A DNA stretch of 64,000 nt from Frondihabitans sp. PAMC 28766 (lineage in GTDB: Bacteria > Actinomycetota > Actinomycetes > Actinomycetales > Microbacteriaceae): NCBI RefSeq assembly GCF_001577365.1, contig NZ_CP014513.1:1364001-1428000 (forward strand), written 5' to 3'. Each line of letters begins with the position of its first letter. The first letter of the stretch is position 1. The notes beneath the pieces were generated by a model. The model saw nothing but the letters and a program-made list of their open reading frames with translations, was not told the origin of the DNA and made no database searches. The translations under genes were made by a program, and so were the position numbers. Positions 8,471 through 18,702 of this stretch are shown here, piece after piece.

Positions 8471-9250
8471 TCAACCGAAACGACCCGAGACGTAGTCTTC
8501 GGTGGCCTGCACGGTCGGGTTCGAGAACATGGTCGCGGTGTCGTTGTACTCGATGAGCTTGCCGGGCTTGCCGGTGCCGGCGATGTTGAAGAAGGCCGTC
8601 TTGTCGCTGACGCGCGAGGCCTGCTGCATGTTGTGGGTCACGATCACGATCGTGTACTCCTGCTTGAGCTCCTCGATGAGGTCTTCGATGGCGAGCGTCG
8701 AGATCGGGTCGAGGGCCGAGCAGGGCTCGTCCATCAGCACGACGTCGGGCGACACCGCGATCGCGCGGGCGATGCAGAGGCGCTGCTGCTGGCCGCCGGA
8801 GAGACCGGAGCCGGGCTTGTCGAGGCGATCCTTGACCTCGTTCCAGAGGTTGGCGCCGAGCAGGCTCTTCTCGACGAGAGAGTCCTGGTCGCCCTTCGAC
8901 ATGCGGCGGTTGTTGAGCTTGACGCCGGCGAGGACGTTGTCGCGGATCGACATCGTGGGGAAGGGGTTCGGGCGCTGGAAGACCATGCCGACCTGGCGGC
9001 GCACGAGGACCGGGTCGACGCCGGGCGCATAGAGGTCGTTGCCGTCGATCAGCACCTCGCCCTCGACGTAGGCGCCGGGGATGACCTCGTGCATGCGGTT
9101 GAGCGTGCGGAGGAAGGTCGACTTGCCGCAGCCCGACGGGCCGATGAAGGCCGTGACGGTGCGGGGTTCGATCGTGATGTTGACGTCTTCGACGGCGCGG
9201 AACTTGCTGTAGTAGACGTTGAGGTCTTTGACTTCGATGCGCTTGGACAC
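8471..9250 (-). CDS. pstB: Phosphate ABC transporter ATP-binding protein PstB
   Basis: 259-residue ATPase that powers high-affinity phosphate import through PstCA at the inner face of the membrane. It shows Walker [10 protein letters not shown] (37-45), ABC signature LSGGQQQR, Walker B VVLMDEP and the PstB-typical [10 protein letters not shown]. The start is GTG behind AAGGAAACC. It is the last gene of pstSCAB; PhoU, often next to PstB, is instead encoded at 30 kb beside senX3-regX3. Confidence 0.97.
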   Translation of the reverse strand: MSKRIEVKDLNVYYSKFRAVEDVNITIEPRTVTAFIGPSGCGKSTFLRTLNRMHEVIPGAYVEGEVLIDGNDLYAPGVDPVLVRRQVGMVFQRPNPFPTMSIRDNVLAGVKLNNRRMSKGDQDSLVEKSLLGANLWNEVKDRLDKPGSGLSGGQQQRLCIARAIAVSPDVVLMDEPCSALDPISTLAIEDLIEELKQEYTIVIVTHNMQQASRVSDKTAFFNIAGTGKPGKLIEYNDTATMFSNPTVQATEDYVSGRFG

Positions 9251-9261
9251 GGTTTCCTTAT

Positions 9262-9291
9262 GAATGCGGGGCTAGAAGAATGCGGGGCTAG
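9262..9291. repeat. Short tandem duplication spanning the pstA stop
   Basis: GAATGCGGGGCTAG occurs at 9262-9275 and 9278-9291 (16-nt period). The second copy contains the pstA stop codon, so a second in-frame-looking TAG follows. It looks like a slippage duplication in the pstA-pstB gap. Confidence 0.85.
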
Positions 9292-10373
9292 CGGAGCTTG
9301 GGCGAGAAGAGGCGGCCGACGAGCCGCGCGATCAGGTTGAGCGCCATGACGATCAGGATCAGGACGAGAGCACCCGTCCACGCGCGCTCGAGGTACGGCG
9401 TCGCGATGGGGCCCTGGTTCGCGTACTGCGTGTACACGAACACCGGCAGCGTCATCATCCGGTCGCTGAAGAGGTTGTAGTTCATGTCGGTCGTGAAGCC
9501 CGTGGTGAGCAAGAGCGGCGCGGTCTCGCCGATGACGCGTGAGATGGCCAGCATGACGCCGGTGGTGAGGCCGGCGATCGAGGTCGGCAGGATGATCTTC
9601 AGGATGGTCAGCCATTTCGGCACGCCGAGGGCGTAGCTCGCCTCGCGCAGCTCGTTCGGCACGATCTTCAGGATCTCTTCGCTCGACCGCACGACGACCG
9701 GGATCATCAGCACGCTCAGCGCGATCGAGCCGACGACGCCGGCGCGGATGGCCGGCCCGGCGAAGAGGGCGAACAGCGAGTAGGCGAAGAGGCCGGCGAC
9801 GATCGACGGGATGCCCGTCATGACGTCGACGAAGAACGTGATGGCGCGGGCGAGTCGACCGCGCCCGTACTCGACGAGGTAGACACTCGTCAGGATGCCG
9901 ATGGGCACGCTGATCAGCGTCGCGAACGCGGTGATCTCGAGGGTTCCGACGATCGCGTGCAGGGCACCGCCGCCGACGCTGATGACGTTGCGCATCGAGT
10001 ACGTGAAGTACATGACGTCGAAGCGGGCGACACCGCGCGAGATCACCGTGTAGATCAGCGAGACGAGCGGCAGCAACACGACGATGAAGGCGCTCATCAC
10101 GAGCGAGGTGACGAGGCGGTCCTTCGCCTTGCGCCCGCCCTCGACCACCATCGAGATCACGACGATGAGCACGTCGAAGAGGATGGTGCCGAAGAAGAGC
10201 GCCCCGACGATGTTGAAGTCCTTGGTCGATCCCGAGGCCTTCAGCAGCAGGAAGACGACGGTGAAGATGGCCCAGCTGATGACCAGGAGGCCCCAGGGCG
10301 CGGCTTTCGGCAGCTTGCCGGCGGTGAGGGTGTTCGAGCGGGTGGCGCTGGAGGGGCGGACGGCGACCGACAT
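9288..10373 (-). CDS. pstA: Phosphate ABC transporter permease PstA
   Basis: 361-residue inner-membrane permease forming the phosphate channel with PstC. Several long hydrophobic helices are visible (WGLLVISWAIFTVVFLLL, VGSIALSVLMIPVVV). The cytoplasmic EAA loop that contacts PstB reads ELREASYALGVPKWLTILKIILP. It is slightly long because of an extra N-terminal hydrophobic section. The start ATG overlaps the pstC stop by one base (TGATG), so translation is probably coupled. Confidence 0.96.
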   Translation of the reverse strand: MSVAVRPSSATRSNTLTAGKLPKAAPWGLLVISWAIFTVVFLLLKASGSTKDFNIVGALFFGTILFDVLIVVISMVVEGGRKAKDRLVTSLVMSAFIVVLLPLVSLIYTVISRGVARFDVMYFTYSMRNVISVGGGALHAIVGTLEITAFATLISVPIGILTSVYLVEYGRGRLARAITFFVDVMTGIPSIVAGLFAYSLFALFAGPAIRAGVVGSIALSVLMIPVVVRSSEEILKIVPNELREASYALGVPKWLTILKIILPTSIAGLTTGVMLAISRVIGETAPLLLTTGFTTDMNYNLFSDRMMTLPVFVYTQYANQGPIATPYLERAWTGALVLILIVMALNLIARLVGRLFSPKLR

Positions 10374-11335
10374 CAGTTGGCTCCCGAGAAGGCCTTGCGG
10401 CGGTTGACGACGAAGCGGGCGAGCATGTTGATCACCAGCGTGATGACGAACAGGATCAGTCCGGACGCGATGAGGGTGTTGAGCCCGACGCCCTGCGCCT
10501 CATTGAACTGCAGGGCGATGTTCGCCGCGATCGTGTTGGGGTTCGTGCTGGTGAGCAGGAAGACGTTGATGACGGTGGCCGGCGACAGCACGATGGCGAT
10601 GGCCAGGGTCTCACCGAGCGCGCGGCCGAGGCCGAGCATGATGGCCGAGACGATGCCCGAGCGAGCGAACGGAAGGACGGCCATCCGGATCATCTCCCAG
10701 CGCGTCGCCCCGAGGGCCAGCGCGGCCTCCTCGTGGAGGCGCGGCGCCTGGAGGAAGATCTCGCGCATGACGGCGGTCATGATCGGGATGCACATCACGG
10801 CGAGCACGATGGCCGCGGTGAGGATGGTCTTGCCGGTGCCCGAGACGGGGCCGGCGAACAGCGGGAACCAGCCGGCGTGCGTGACGAGCGTGTTGTAGAA
10901 GGGCTGCACGAAGGGGGCGAGCACGAGCACGCCCCAGAGGCCGAAGACGACACTGGGCACGGCGGCCAGCAGGTCGATGATGTAGCCGAGCACCTGGCTG
11001 ATGCGGCGGGGTGCGTAGTGCGAGATGAACAGCGCGATGCCGAGCGAGAACGGCGTCGCCATGATCAGGGCCAGGATCGCCGCCCAGATCGTTCCGAAGA
11101 CGAGCGGGCCCACGTAGACCCAGAAGTTCTTCGACGCGTCGGGCAGGGTGCCGGGCTTGGCGGTGAAGGCCGGGATGCTCTGCACGATGAGGAACAGCGC
11201 GACGAGCACCAGGACCAGGAGGATCAGCGACCCCGAGATCAGTGTCGCGAGAGAGAAGACCCGGTCGCCGATGCGAACCGTGGCCTTGGGGCGACTGCTG
11301 CGCGTCGGGGCGGGGCGTTCCGCGGATGCGGTCAT
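10373..11335 (-). CDS. pstC: Phosphate ABC transporter permease PstC
   Basis: 320-residue permease partner of PstA. Membrane helices include ISGSLILLVLVLVALFLIV and QVLGYIIDLLAAVPSVVFGLW; the EAA loop is LHEEAALALGATRWEMIRMAVLP. The start was set at ATG 11335 because the preceding in-frame codons are low-complexity intergenic sequence. It is separated from pstS by 180 nt with a strong hairpin, the usual way to keep permease levels below those of the binding protein. Confidence 0.96.
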   Translation of the reverse strand: MTASAERPAPTRSSRPKATVRIGDRVFSLATLISGSLILLVLVLVALFLIVQSIPAFTAKPGTLPDASKNFWVYVGPLVFGTIWAAILALIMATPFSLGIALFISHYAPRRISQVLGYIIDLLAAVPSVVFGLWGVLVLAPFVQPFYNTLVTHAGWFPLFAGPVSGTGKTILTAAIVLAVMCIPIMTAVMREIFLQAPRLHEEAALALGATRWEMIRMAVLPFARSGIVSAIMLGLGRALGETLAIAIVLSPATVINVFLLTSTNPNTIAANIALQFNEAQGVGLNTLIASGLILFVITLVINMLARFVVNRRKAFSGAN

Positions 11336-11382
11336 GAAGTGGATTCCTGATCTGGCCGGGGGGCCGCATGACAGTTCGGGTG

Positions 11383-11426
11383 GCGGTGCTGGTCGAGCGG
11401 TGTTGCGGTGCTGGTCGAGCGGTGTT
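11383..11426. repeat. 22-nt tandem duplication in the pstS-pstC gap
   Basis: A 22-nt unit starting GCGGTGCTGGTCGAG occurs twice back to back (11383-11404, 11405-11426), followed by a partial copy. It lies between the attenuator hairpin and pstC. No function is evident. Confidence 0.85.
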
Positions 11427-11460
11427 GCGGTGTGGCGGTGGTGCGGGCCGAACGAGTGAG

Positions 11461-11507
11461 CCAGACCGGGCCCGGGTCGCAAGCATGCGCGACCCGGGTC
11501 GGTCTGG
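11461..11507 (-). terminator. pstS/pstC intergenic hairpin (attenuator)
   Basis: The arms CCAGACCGGGCCCGGGTCGC (11461-11480) and GCGACCCGGG..GGTCTGG (to 11507) form a very stable stem just after the pstS stop. By analogy with other pst operons it would protect the pstS message and reduce readthrough into pstCAB. Confidence 0.7.
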
Positions 11508-11515
11508 CCGGGTTG

Positions 11516-12625
11516 CTACTTGATGCTGGCGGCGGCCTTCTGGGCGTCGGTCGACAGCGTGCCCGAGAGCGGCGCGGAGCCGGCCTGGGCGGCGGCGGCC
11601 TTCTGAGCGGCCGGGCTGGTCACGTACTCGGCGTACGCCTTGACCTCTTTGCCGACCGTCGAGCTCTTGTAGGTCTGGCAGGTGATGAGGTACGAGACGA
11701 GCACGATCGGCCAGTCGCCCTTGGCGGTGAGGCTGCGGTCGATGTTCACGGCGATGTCGTTCTTGGTTCGACCCGACACGAGCGGCGACTTGGTGACGAC
11801 GGCGGCAGCACCGGTGGCGCTGATCGTGGTGGCCTTGTCACCGAACTTGACCTTGGCGAGCGACAGCGAGCCGGCGCCCGACTTGTCGATGTAGGCGATG
11901 CTGTTGGTCGAGTTCTGCACGGCCGAGGCGACACCCGAGGTGCCCTTGGCGGCGTCGCCGACGGTGTAGGGGAAGGTCTGCGAAGCGGGCTTCGTCCACA
12001 CTTTGGGCGCCTGGCTGGCCAGGTACTCGGTGAAGTTCTCGGTGGTGCCCGAGTCGTCCGAGCGGTGCACGACGGTGATCGCGGCCGACGGCAGCGAGAC
12101 GCCCGAGTTGAGGGCCTTGATCGCCGGGTCGTTCCAGGTCTTGATCGAGCCCGAGAAGATGCCCGCGATGGTCGAGGCGTCGAGGGTCAGGTCTTTCACG
12201 CCGCTGATGTTGTAGGCCAGCGAGATCGGCGAGATGTAGACGGGGATGTCGATGCCCTTGGTGCCGGTGGCGCAGGCGGCGAACGAGCCGGAGAGGTCTG
12301 CGGTGGCGAGGGCGGCGTCGGAGCCGGCGAAGTTCGCGGCGCCCGAGGCGAAGCTGGTGCGACCGGCACCCGAACCCTGCGGGTCGTAGTTGACCGTGGC
12401 GTTCGGGTTGGCGGTCTGGAAGCCGGCGGCCCACGTGGTCTCGGCGACGCCCTGAGCGGACGAGCCGATGCCGTTGATGGTGCCCGAGACGGGGGCGCTC
12501 GACGAGCCGGAGCCGGACGTGGCGCTGGCGGCCGGCGTCGAGGACTCGTTGGCGGCGCACGAGCTGAGGGCGAGGACGCCCACAACGGCGATGGCGGCGA
12601 TGCTGCCGATTCGCTTCTTGTTCAC
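11516..12625 (-). CDS. pstS: Phosphate ABC transporter substrate-binding lipoprotein PstS
   Basis: 369-residue periplasm-equivalent (lipid-anchored) phosphate receptor. The signal peptide KKRIGSIAAIAVVGVLALSSC has a lipobox ending LSSC, so Cys is lipidated. A Ser/Ala/Thr-rich linker precedes the PBP-like domain. Ligand loops include GSSAQG, the aspartate-containing GSDAAL and RSDDSGTTENF. The start is GTG 12625 behind AAAGGAAA. It is first in the operon and carries a PHO box about 100 nt upstream, so it should be induced by phosphate starvation. Confidence 0.97.
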   Translation of the reverse strand: MNKKRIGSIAAIAVVGVLALSSCAANESSTPAASATSGSGSSSAPVSGTINGIGSSAQGVAETTWAAGFQTANPNATVNYDPQGSGAGRTSFASGAANFAGSDAALATADLSGSFAACATGTKGIDIPVYISPISLAYNISGVKDLTLDASTIAGIFSGSIKTWNDPAIKALNSGVSLPSAAITVVHRSDDSGTTENFTEYLASQAPKVWTKPASQTFPYTVGDAAKGTSGVASAVQNSTNSIAYIDKSGAGSLSLAKVKFGDKATTISATGAAAVVTKSPLVSGRTKNDIAVNIDRSLTAKGDWPIVLVSYLITCQTYKSSTVGKEVKAYAEYVTSPAAQKAAAAQAGSAPLSGTLSTDAQKAAASIK

Positions 12626-12726
12626 AGAGTTTCCTTTACGGGAAGTAGAAGTCGTGATGCTGGACTGGGCCGGTGCTGACCCGCGAGCGAGGCTACGTCC
12701 GTGCGTTAACGACGTTCGCCTGTATC

Positions 12727-12748
12727 GGTGAACGGAAGGTGAACGGCC
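12727..12748 (-). promoter_or_regulatory. PHO box upstream of pstS
   Basis: Read on the minus strand it is GTTCACCTTCC followed by GTTCACCGATA: two direct GTTCACC repeats (12738-12744, 12727-12733) with an 11-nt period, the known actinobacterial binding site of PhoP/RegX3-type regulators. It points toward pstS. Confidence 0.88.
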
Positions 12749-12808
12749 GGGTAACACCCGCCGGGGATCCTGGATGCCGACCCCGGCGCGTGCATCCGAC
12801 GAATCGGT

Positions 12809-13764
12809 CTACTGGGCGGGGCCGTGGGTCTCGACGGCGACGAGCGTCTGATCGCTGGTCGAGATGTGCAGCACGGTGTAATCGGCGGTGCCGAGCGACG
12901 AGTAGCGCCGCAGGTCGAGGCGGTGACCGCCGCGTGTCTGAGCCGATACCTGCCGGATGATTTCGGGTAGCACCGGGCCGTGGCTGCAGAGCACGGCGTT
13001 GACGCCCTTCTTGAGGCGCTTCTTCACGACGCCCGCGACGGCATCCGTGCCGGTCTCGAAGGCATCCTGCGAGATGTCGTCCGACTGCTTGACACCCACG
13101 TGCAGGCGACCGGAGAGCGGTTCGACGGTGGCCTGGCAGCGGGCGGCGGTGCTGGCGATGATCTTGCTCGGCGACCACGCGGCGATGCCGGGTGCGATGG
13201 CCTTCGCCTGCTTCCGGCCGGCAGGATGCAGAGGCCGGGTCGCGTCGACCCCCGACCACTCGCTCGGTGAGAGAGCCTTGGCGTGCCGCAGGGCCACTAT
13301 CGCGAACGTGCGGAGGTGGTCGGTCGAGACGCGGTCGGCGAACCGGTCGAGCACCTCCGCGTCGCGCTCGTAGGTGAGCTGAGTGCGCGCTTTTGCGATC
13401 GCCACCCACTCGATCTGCTGGACCTCGTCGTTGGGGCGGAACGAACCGGCTTCGGCATACGACTCGTCGTCGACTTCGGCCGCCCAGTAGTGCACGACCT
13501 TGTCTCGGCCACCCGGCAGGAGGTATTCGGCGGTGCCGAGAGGAGCCCCGAGCGTCACCCGGTAACCGGTCTCTTCGCGGATCTCGCGCACGGCGGTCTC
13601 GGGCGTCGCCTCGCCCTCGTCGACCTTGCCCTTGGGCAGTGAGACGTCGTGGTGATGCTCGCGATGGATGAGGAGCACCCGGATCTTGTCGTCGACGACA
13701 CGCCAGCAGACCGCGCCGGCGGCGACGACCGTCGTGGCCGTGGTCGTGGAGGCTCGAGCGATGC

Positions 13765-13768
<4 letters not shown>
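12809..13768 (-). CDS. mutT1: MutT1-like Nudix hydrolase fused to a histidine phosphatase domain
   Basis: 319 residues. The N-terminal Nudix domain has the full box [23 protein letters not shown] (start G47, key REIREETG at 61-68). The C-terminal half is a phosphoglycerate-mutase-like/SixA domain with RHAK at 151-154 and a late CSHGPVLPE. Mycobacterial MutT1 has this architecture and removes 8-oxo-GTP and dinucleoside polyphosphates by sequential action of the domains. GTG 13768 was chosen because it overlaps the ppk stop as GTGA. Pairing with ppk matches the mycobacterial order, which suggests a shared nucleotide/polyphosphate role. Confidence 0.88.
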
Positions 13769-15938
<2,170 letters not shown>

Positions 15939-16013
15939 TGCTCAATCCTGCCACCTGGGCACGTCGCCAGGGTCTGCGGGAGGTGAACTGTTGATAACTC
16001 GCCAGGGACGGGG

Positions 16014-16862
16014 TCAGCGCGAGAGGGTGTACTGCACGTCGACGGCGTAGTCGGTGAAGCCCCGCGCGGCATAGAGGCGCAACGCCGCGGTGTTGTCGCC
16101 CTCGACGTAGAGCGACGCCGTGGCCACGCCCCGAGAGCGAAGCCGCGCGAGCCCGGCGTCGACCGCGGCCCCGCCGAGGTGCTGCCCCTGGCGCTCGGGC
16201 GACACGGCGACCGCGTAGAACTCGCCCGGCTCGCCGGTCGCGGGCGAATCCTGATCGGCGAAGCCGCGGGCATCCGGCTCGACCTTCAACCAGCAGAACG
16301 CGACGAGCTCGTCGCCCTGCCACAGCATCAGCAGGTCGTCGGCGTCGAACCAGGCGTCGGCCTTCCGGTCGTCGAGGTCTCCCTGCGTCATGGAGCCCTG
16401 CTCGGGGTGCGTGGCGAAGGCGCGCGCGTTCAGGTCGAGCCACACGGCGTCGTCCAGGCCGGGGCGGAACGAGGCCGTGACGGTGCCTGCGGGCAGACGG
16501 GGAGCCGTGGCATCCTGCGGCACCGAGGCCCGCTGCTGCAGGAGGCGACGGGTCGCCCCGAACCCGAACTCGTCGGCGAGGCGCCGCGCACCCGGGTGGT
16601 CGCCGTGTGCCCAGACGGCGAGCGGCCCCTCGGTCGTCTCGACGACGGTGCGCAGCAGGCCGGTGCCGAGGCCGTGCCGGCGAGCCGCGGGATCGACCAC
16701 GAGTTCGGCTTCGCCGGGTCGCAGGATCGCCGCCGCCCTGGCATCCCCGAGGACGGTCGCGTCGCCGCGCCGCGCCTCGACCAGCGCCTGGTCGGAGAAC
16801 GGGGGAGCCCCGTCGGCGGCCTGGGCCGTCGATGCGAGAGAGGAGAGGAGCGCGAAGTCCAT
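16014..16862 (-). CDS. mshD: Mycothiol synthase
   Basis: 282-residue enzyme that acetylates Cys-GlcN-Ins with acetyl-CoA, the last step of mycothiol synthesis in the cytosol. It has two tandem GNAT domains: the first around ELVVDPAARRHGLGTGLLR and the second, catalytic one with FYAVAVSPERQGQHLGGAAVDAGLARL and the terminal NTAALRLYAARGF. The start at ATG 16862 lies 10 nt after the regulator stop and has no clear ribosome-binding site, so it may depend on coupling. The glnR-mshD order is the same as in mycobacteria. Confidence 0.93.
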   Translation of the reverse strand: MDFALLSSLASTAQAADGAPPFSDQALVEARRGDATVLGDARAAAILRPGEAELVVDPAARRHGLGTGLLRTVVETTEGPLAVWAHGDHPGARRLADEFGFGATRRLLQQRASVPQDATAPRLPAGTVTASFRPGLDDAVWLDLNARAFATHPEQGSMTQGDLDDRKADAWFDADDLLMLWQGDELVAFCWLKVEPDARGFADQDSPATGEPGEFYAVAVSPERQGQHLGGAAVDAGLARLRSRGVATASLYVEGDNTAALRLYAARGFTDYAVDVQYTLSR

Positions 16863-16872
16863 GCCGGGAGGG

Positions 16873-17562
16873 CTAGGAGGACAGGACCGGCACGTCACGC
16901 GTGTCGTCGTCGTAGACGTTGAAGCGGTAGCCGACGTTGCGCACGGTGCCGATCAGCGACTCGAGGTCGCCCAGTTTGGCGCGGAGGCGCCGCACGTGCA
17001 CGTCGACCGTGCGGGTGCCGCCGAAGTAGTCGTAGCCCCACACCTCGCTGAGCAGCTGCTCGCGGGTGAAGACGCGCGACGGGTGCGTCGCGAAGAAGCG
17101 GAGCAGCTCGAACTCTTTGAAGGTGAGATCGAGCGGGCGGCCGTGCACCTTGGCCGAATAGCTGGCCTCGTCGATGACCACGCCGGAGGCCTGGATCTTC
17201 GAGCCCGACTGCGTCTGCGCGAGACGACCGGTGACGAGGCGGATGCGCGCGTCGACCTCGGCGGGCCCGGCCGACTCGAGGATCACGTCGTCGACGCCCC
17301 ACTCGGAGTTGACCGCGGTGAGACCGCCTTCGGTCAGCACGAGCACGATGGGCACCGTGACGCCCGTGGTGCGCAGGATCTTGCACAGCGACTTCGCGCT
17401 CGACAGGTCGCCCCGAGCGTCGACGAAGATCAGATCGCTGGAGGGGGCGTTCACCAGATGCGACGGCTCGGCGGGGATCTGGCGCGTACGGTGGCTCAAG
17501 AGGGCCAGTGCCGGCAGCACATCGGGCGTCGGTGCAGAGGTGAGGACCAAGAGCTGCGCCAC
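16873..17562 (-). CDS. GlnR-like OmpR/PhoB-family winged-helix response regulator
   Basis: 229 residues. The N-terminal receiver-like domain (1-115) lacks the usual acidic pair after the first strand (it reads [13 protein letters not shown]) but keeps an aspartate at about 48 (LIFVDARG), as in atypical GlnR receivers. The C-terminal winged helix has [26 protein letters not shown] and [17 protein letters not shown] 17562 has GGAGG upstream. Adjacency to mshD matches Rv0818 (GlnR) of M. tuberculosis, so nitrogen control is the best guess; that is inference from synteny and the atypical receiver. Confidence 0.8.
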   Translation of the reverse strand: MAQLLVLTSAPTPDVLPALALLSHRTRQIPAEPSHLVNAPSSDLIFVDARGDLSSAKSLCKILRTTGVTVPIVLVLTEGGLTAVNSEWGVDDVILESAGPAEVDARIRLVTGRLAQTQSGSKIQASGVVIDEASYSAKVHGRPLDLTFKEFELLRFFATHPSRVFTREQLLSEVWGYDYFGGTRTVDVHVRRLRAKLGDLESLIGTVRNVGYRFNVYDDDTRDVPVLSS

Positions 17563-17655
17563 ACGACCTCCAGTAGATACGGACTGCCGAGAGTCTAATC
17601 GAGCCCGGCATGCCCCCGGACAACCCTAGTGGCCAGGATGCGAGAGGATGGAACC

Positions 17656-17937
17656 GTGCACGCAACCACTCGCAGCGCCCGCCTCCGTCTCGCCACGACC
17701 ATCCCCGTCTGGGTCGTCGCGATCATCGGTGCGATCGTGGTCGGCCTGACGGCCTCCGGAGACGGCTTCCTCACCTGGCTGCCGCTCGTGCTCGGCGCGA
17801 CCATCATCCTGACTTTCTGCCTCCAGCTGGCCACTCGCGAGAAGGACGGGCTCGTCGATCGAGCCATGCTGAGCCTCGCCGGCAGCTTCGTCGTGCTCGC
17901 GATCGCGACCGGCATCCTGGCGCTTGTCTCGATCTGA
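17656..17937 (+). CDS. Small membrane protein of unknown function
   Basis: About 93 residues if GTG 17656 is used; an in-frame GTG at 17629 or ATG at 17638 would add a few residues. Three hydrophobic helices are evident: IPVWVVAIIGAIVVGL, WLPLVLGATIILTFCLQL and LAGSFVVLAIATGILALV. The N-terminus is basic, predicting an inside location. No family is recognised. It diverges from the GlnR-like gene. Confidence 0.7.
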   Translation: MHATTRSARLRLATTIPVWVVAIIGAIVVGLTASGDGFLTWLPLVLGATIILTFCLQLATREKDGLVDRAMLSLAGSFVVLAIATGILALVSI

Positions 17938-17960
17938 AGCGATATCGCTCGCGTCGCGGG

Positions 17961-17966
17961 TAGTCT
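17961..17966 (+). promoter_or_regulatory. Predicted leaderless -10 (TAGTCT)
   Basis: TAGTCT ends 6 nt before ATG 17973 with no ribosome-binding site between. Confidence 0.5.
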
Positions 17967-17972
17967 TGGGCC

Positions 17973-18089
17973 ATGGATTCGCTGCTTCCTCTCGAGATGT
18001 TCTACATCGGCCTGCTCATTCTGGCGTCGCTCTGCATCGTCTTCGTCGCCGTCACGGTCGTCGTGCGACTGTTCAAGGGCCAGCGCTGA
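17973..18089 (+). CDS. 38-residue single-pass membrane microprotein
   Basis: MDSLLPLEMFYIGLLILAS to FKGQR, 38 residues with one strong transmembrane helix (FYIGLLILASLCIVFVAVTV) and a basic cytoplasmic tail (RLFKGQR). It sits directly behind a -10-like hexamer and ends 7 nt before the nitrobindin-like gene, so it would be the first gene of that operon. Function unknown. The clean helix, the positive-inside tail and the tight packing argue for a real gene. Confidence 0.65.
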   Translation: MDSLLPLEMFYIGLLILASLCIVFVAVTVVVRLFKGQR

Positions 18090-18096
18090 CCGAATC

Positions 18097-18702
18097 GTGA
18101 TCGAGATCCCTGTCGACCTCCCCGCCGAGCTCGTGCCGCTGTCGTGGCTCATCGGCGTCTGGGAGGGCACCGGTGTAGTCGACTACAAGACCGGCGAAGG
18201 CGACGAGACCCGCCGCACGCACGAGTTCGGGCAGCGCGTCAGCTTCAGTCATGACGGCCTGCCGTTCTTGAACTACTCCTCCTATTCGTGGCTGCTCGAC
18301 GAAGAGCACACCCCTCTCGTCAGCGAGACGGGCTACTGGCGCCTCGACCGCCCCGCCGAAGAGGGCGACCGTGGGCCGGCGATGCTGCCGGGCGTGGGCA
18401 TCCAGCCGTTCACGACCCCCCGGGCCGTCGAAATCCTGCGCACCCCCGACGACGGCTTCGACATCGAGGTCGCGCTCGTGCACCCCACCGGCGTCAACGA
18501 GCTCTATCTCGGCCGAGTCAAAGGGCCGCGCATCGATCTCGCGACCGACGCCGTCGTCAGATCGAGCAACGCGAAAGAATACTCGGCGGCGACGCGCATG
18601 TACGGCCTCGTCGAGAACCACCTGCTGTGGGCCTGGGATGTCGCCGCCCTCGGCAACGAGCTGCGAACGCACGCGTCGGGGCGGCTCGCGCATGTCGACT
18701 GA
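18097..18702 (+). CDS. FABP-family heme-binding beta-barrel protein (nitrobindin-like, DUF1794)
   Basis: 201 residues from a GTG start. The nitrobindin signature GxWxGxG is present as GVWEGTG at residues 20-26. The rest follows the expected antiparallel barrel pattern (ETGYWRLDRP, VNELYLGRV), and the C-terminal HASGRL region supplies the candidate heme-ligating His. Bacterial relatives bind ferric heme and react with NO or peroxynitrite. It overlaps the downstream ygfZ start by 11 nt, so the two are co-translated. Confidence 0.87.
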   Translation: MIEIPVDLPAELVPLSWLIGVWEGTGVVDYKTGEGDETRRTHEFGQRVSFSHDGLPFLNYSSYSWLLDEEHTPLVSETGYWRLDRPAEEGDRGPAMLPGVGIQPFTTPRAVEILRTPDDGFDIEVALVHPTGVNELYLGRVKGPRIDLATDAVVRSSNAKEYSAATRMYGLVENHLLWAWDVAALGNELRTHASGRLAHVD

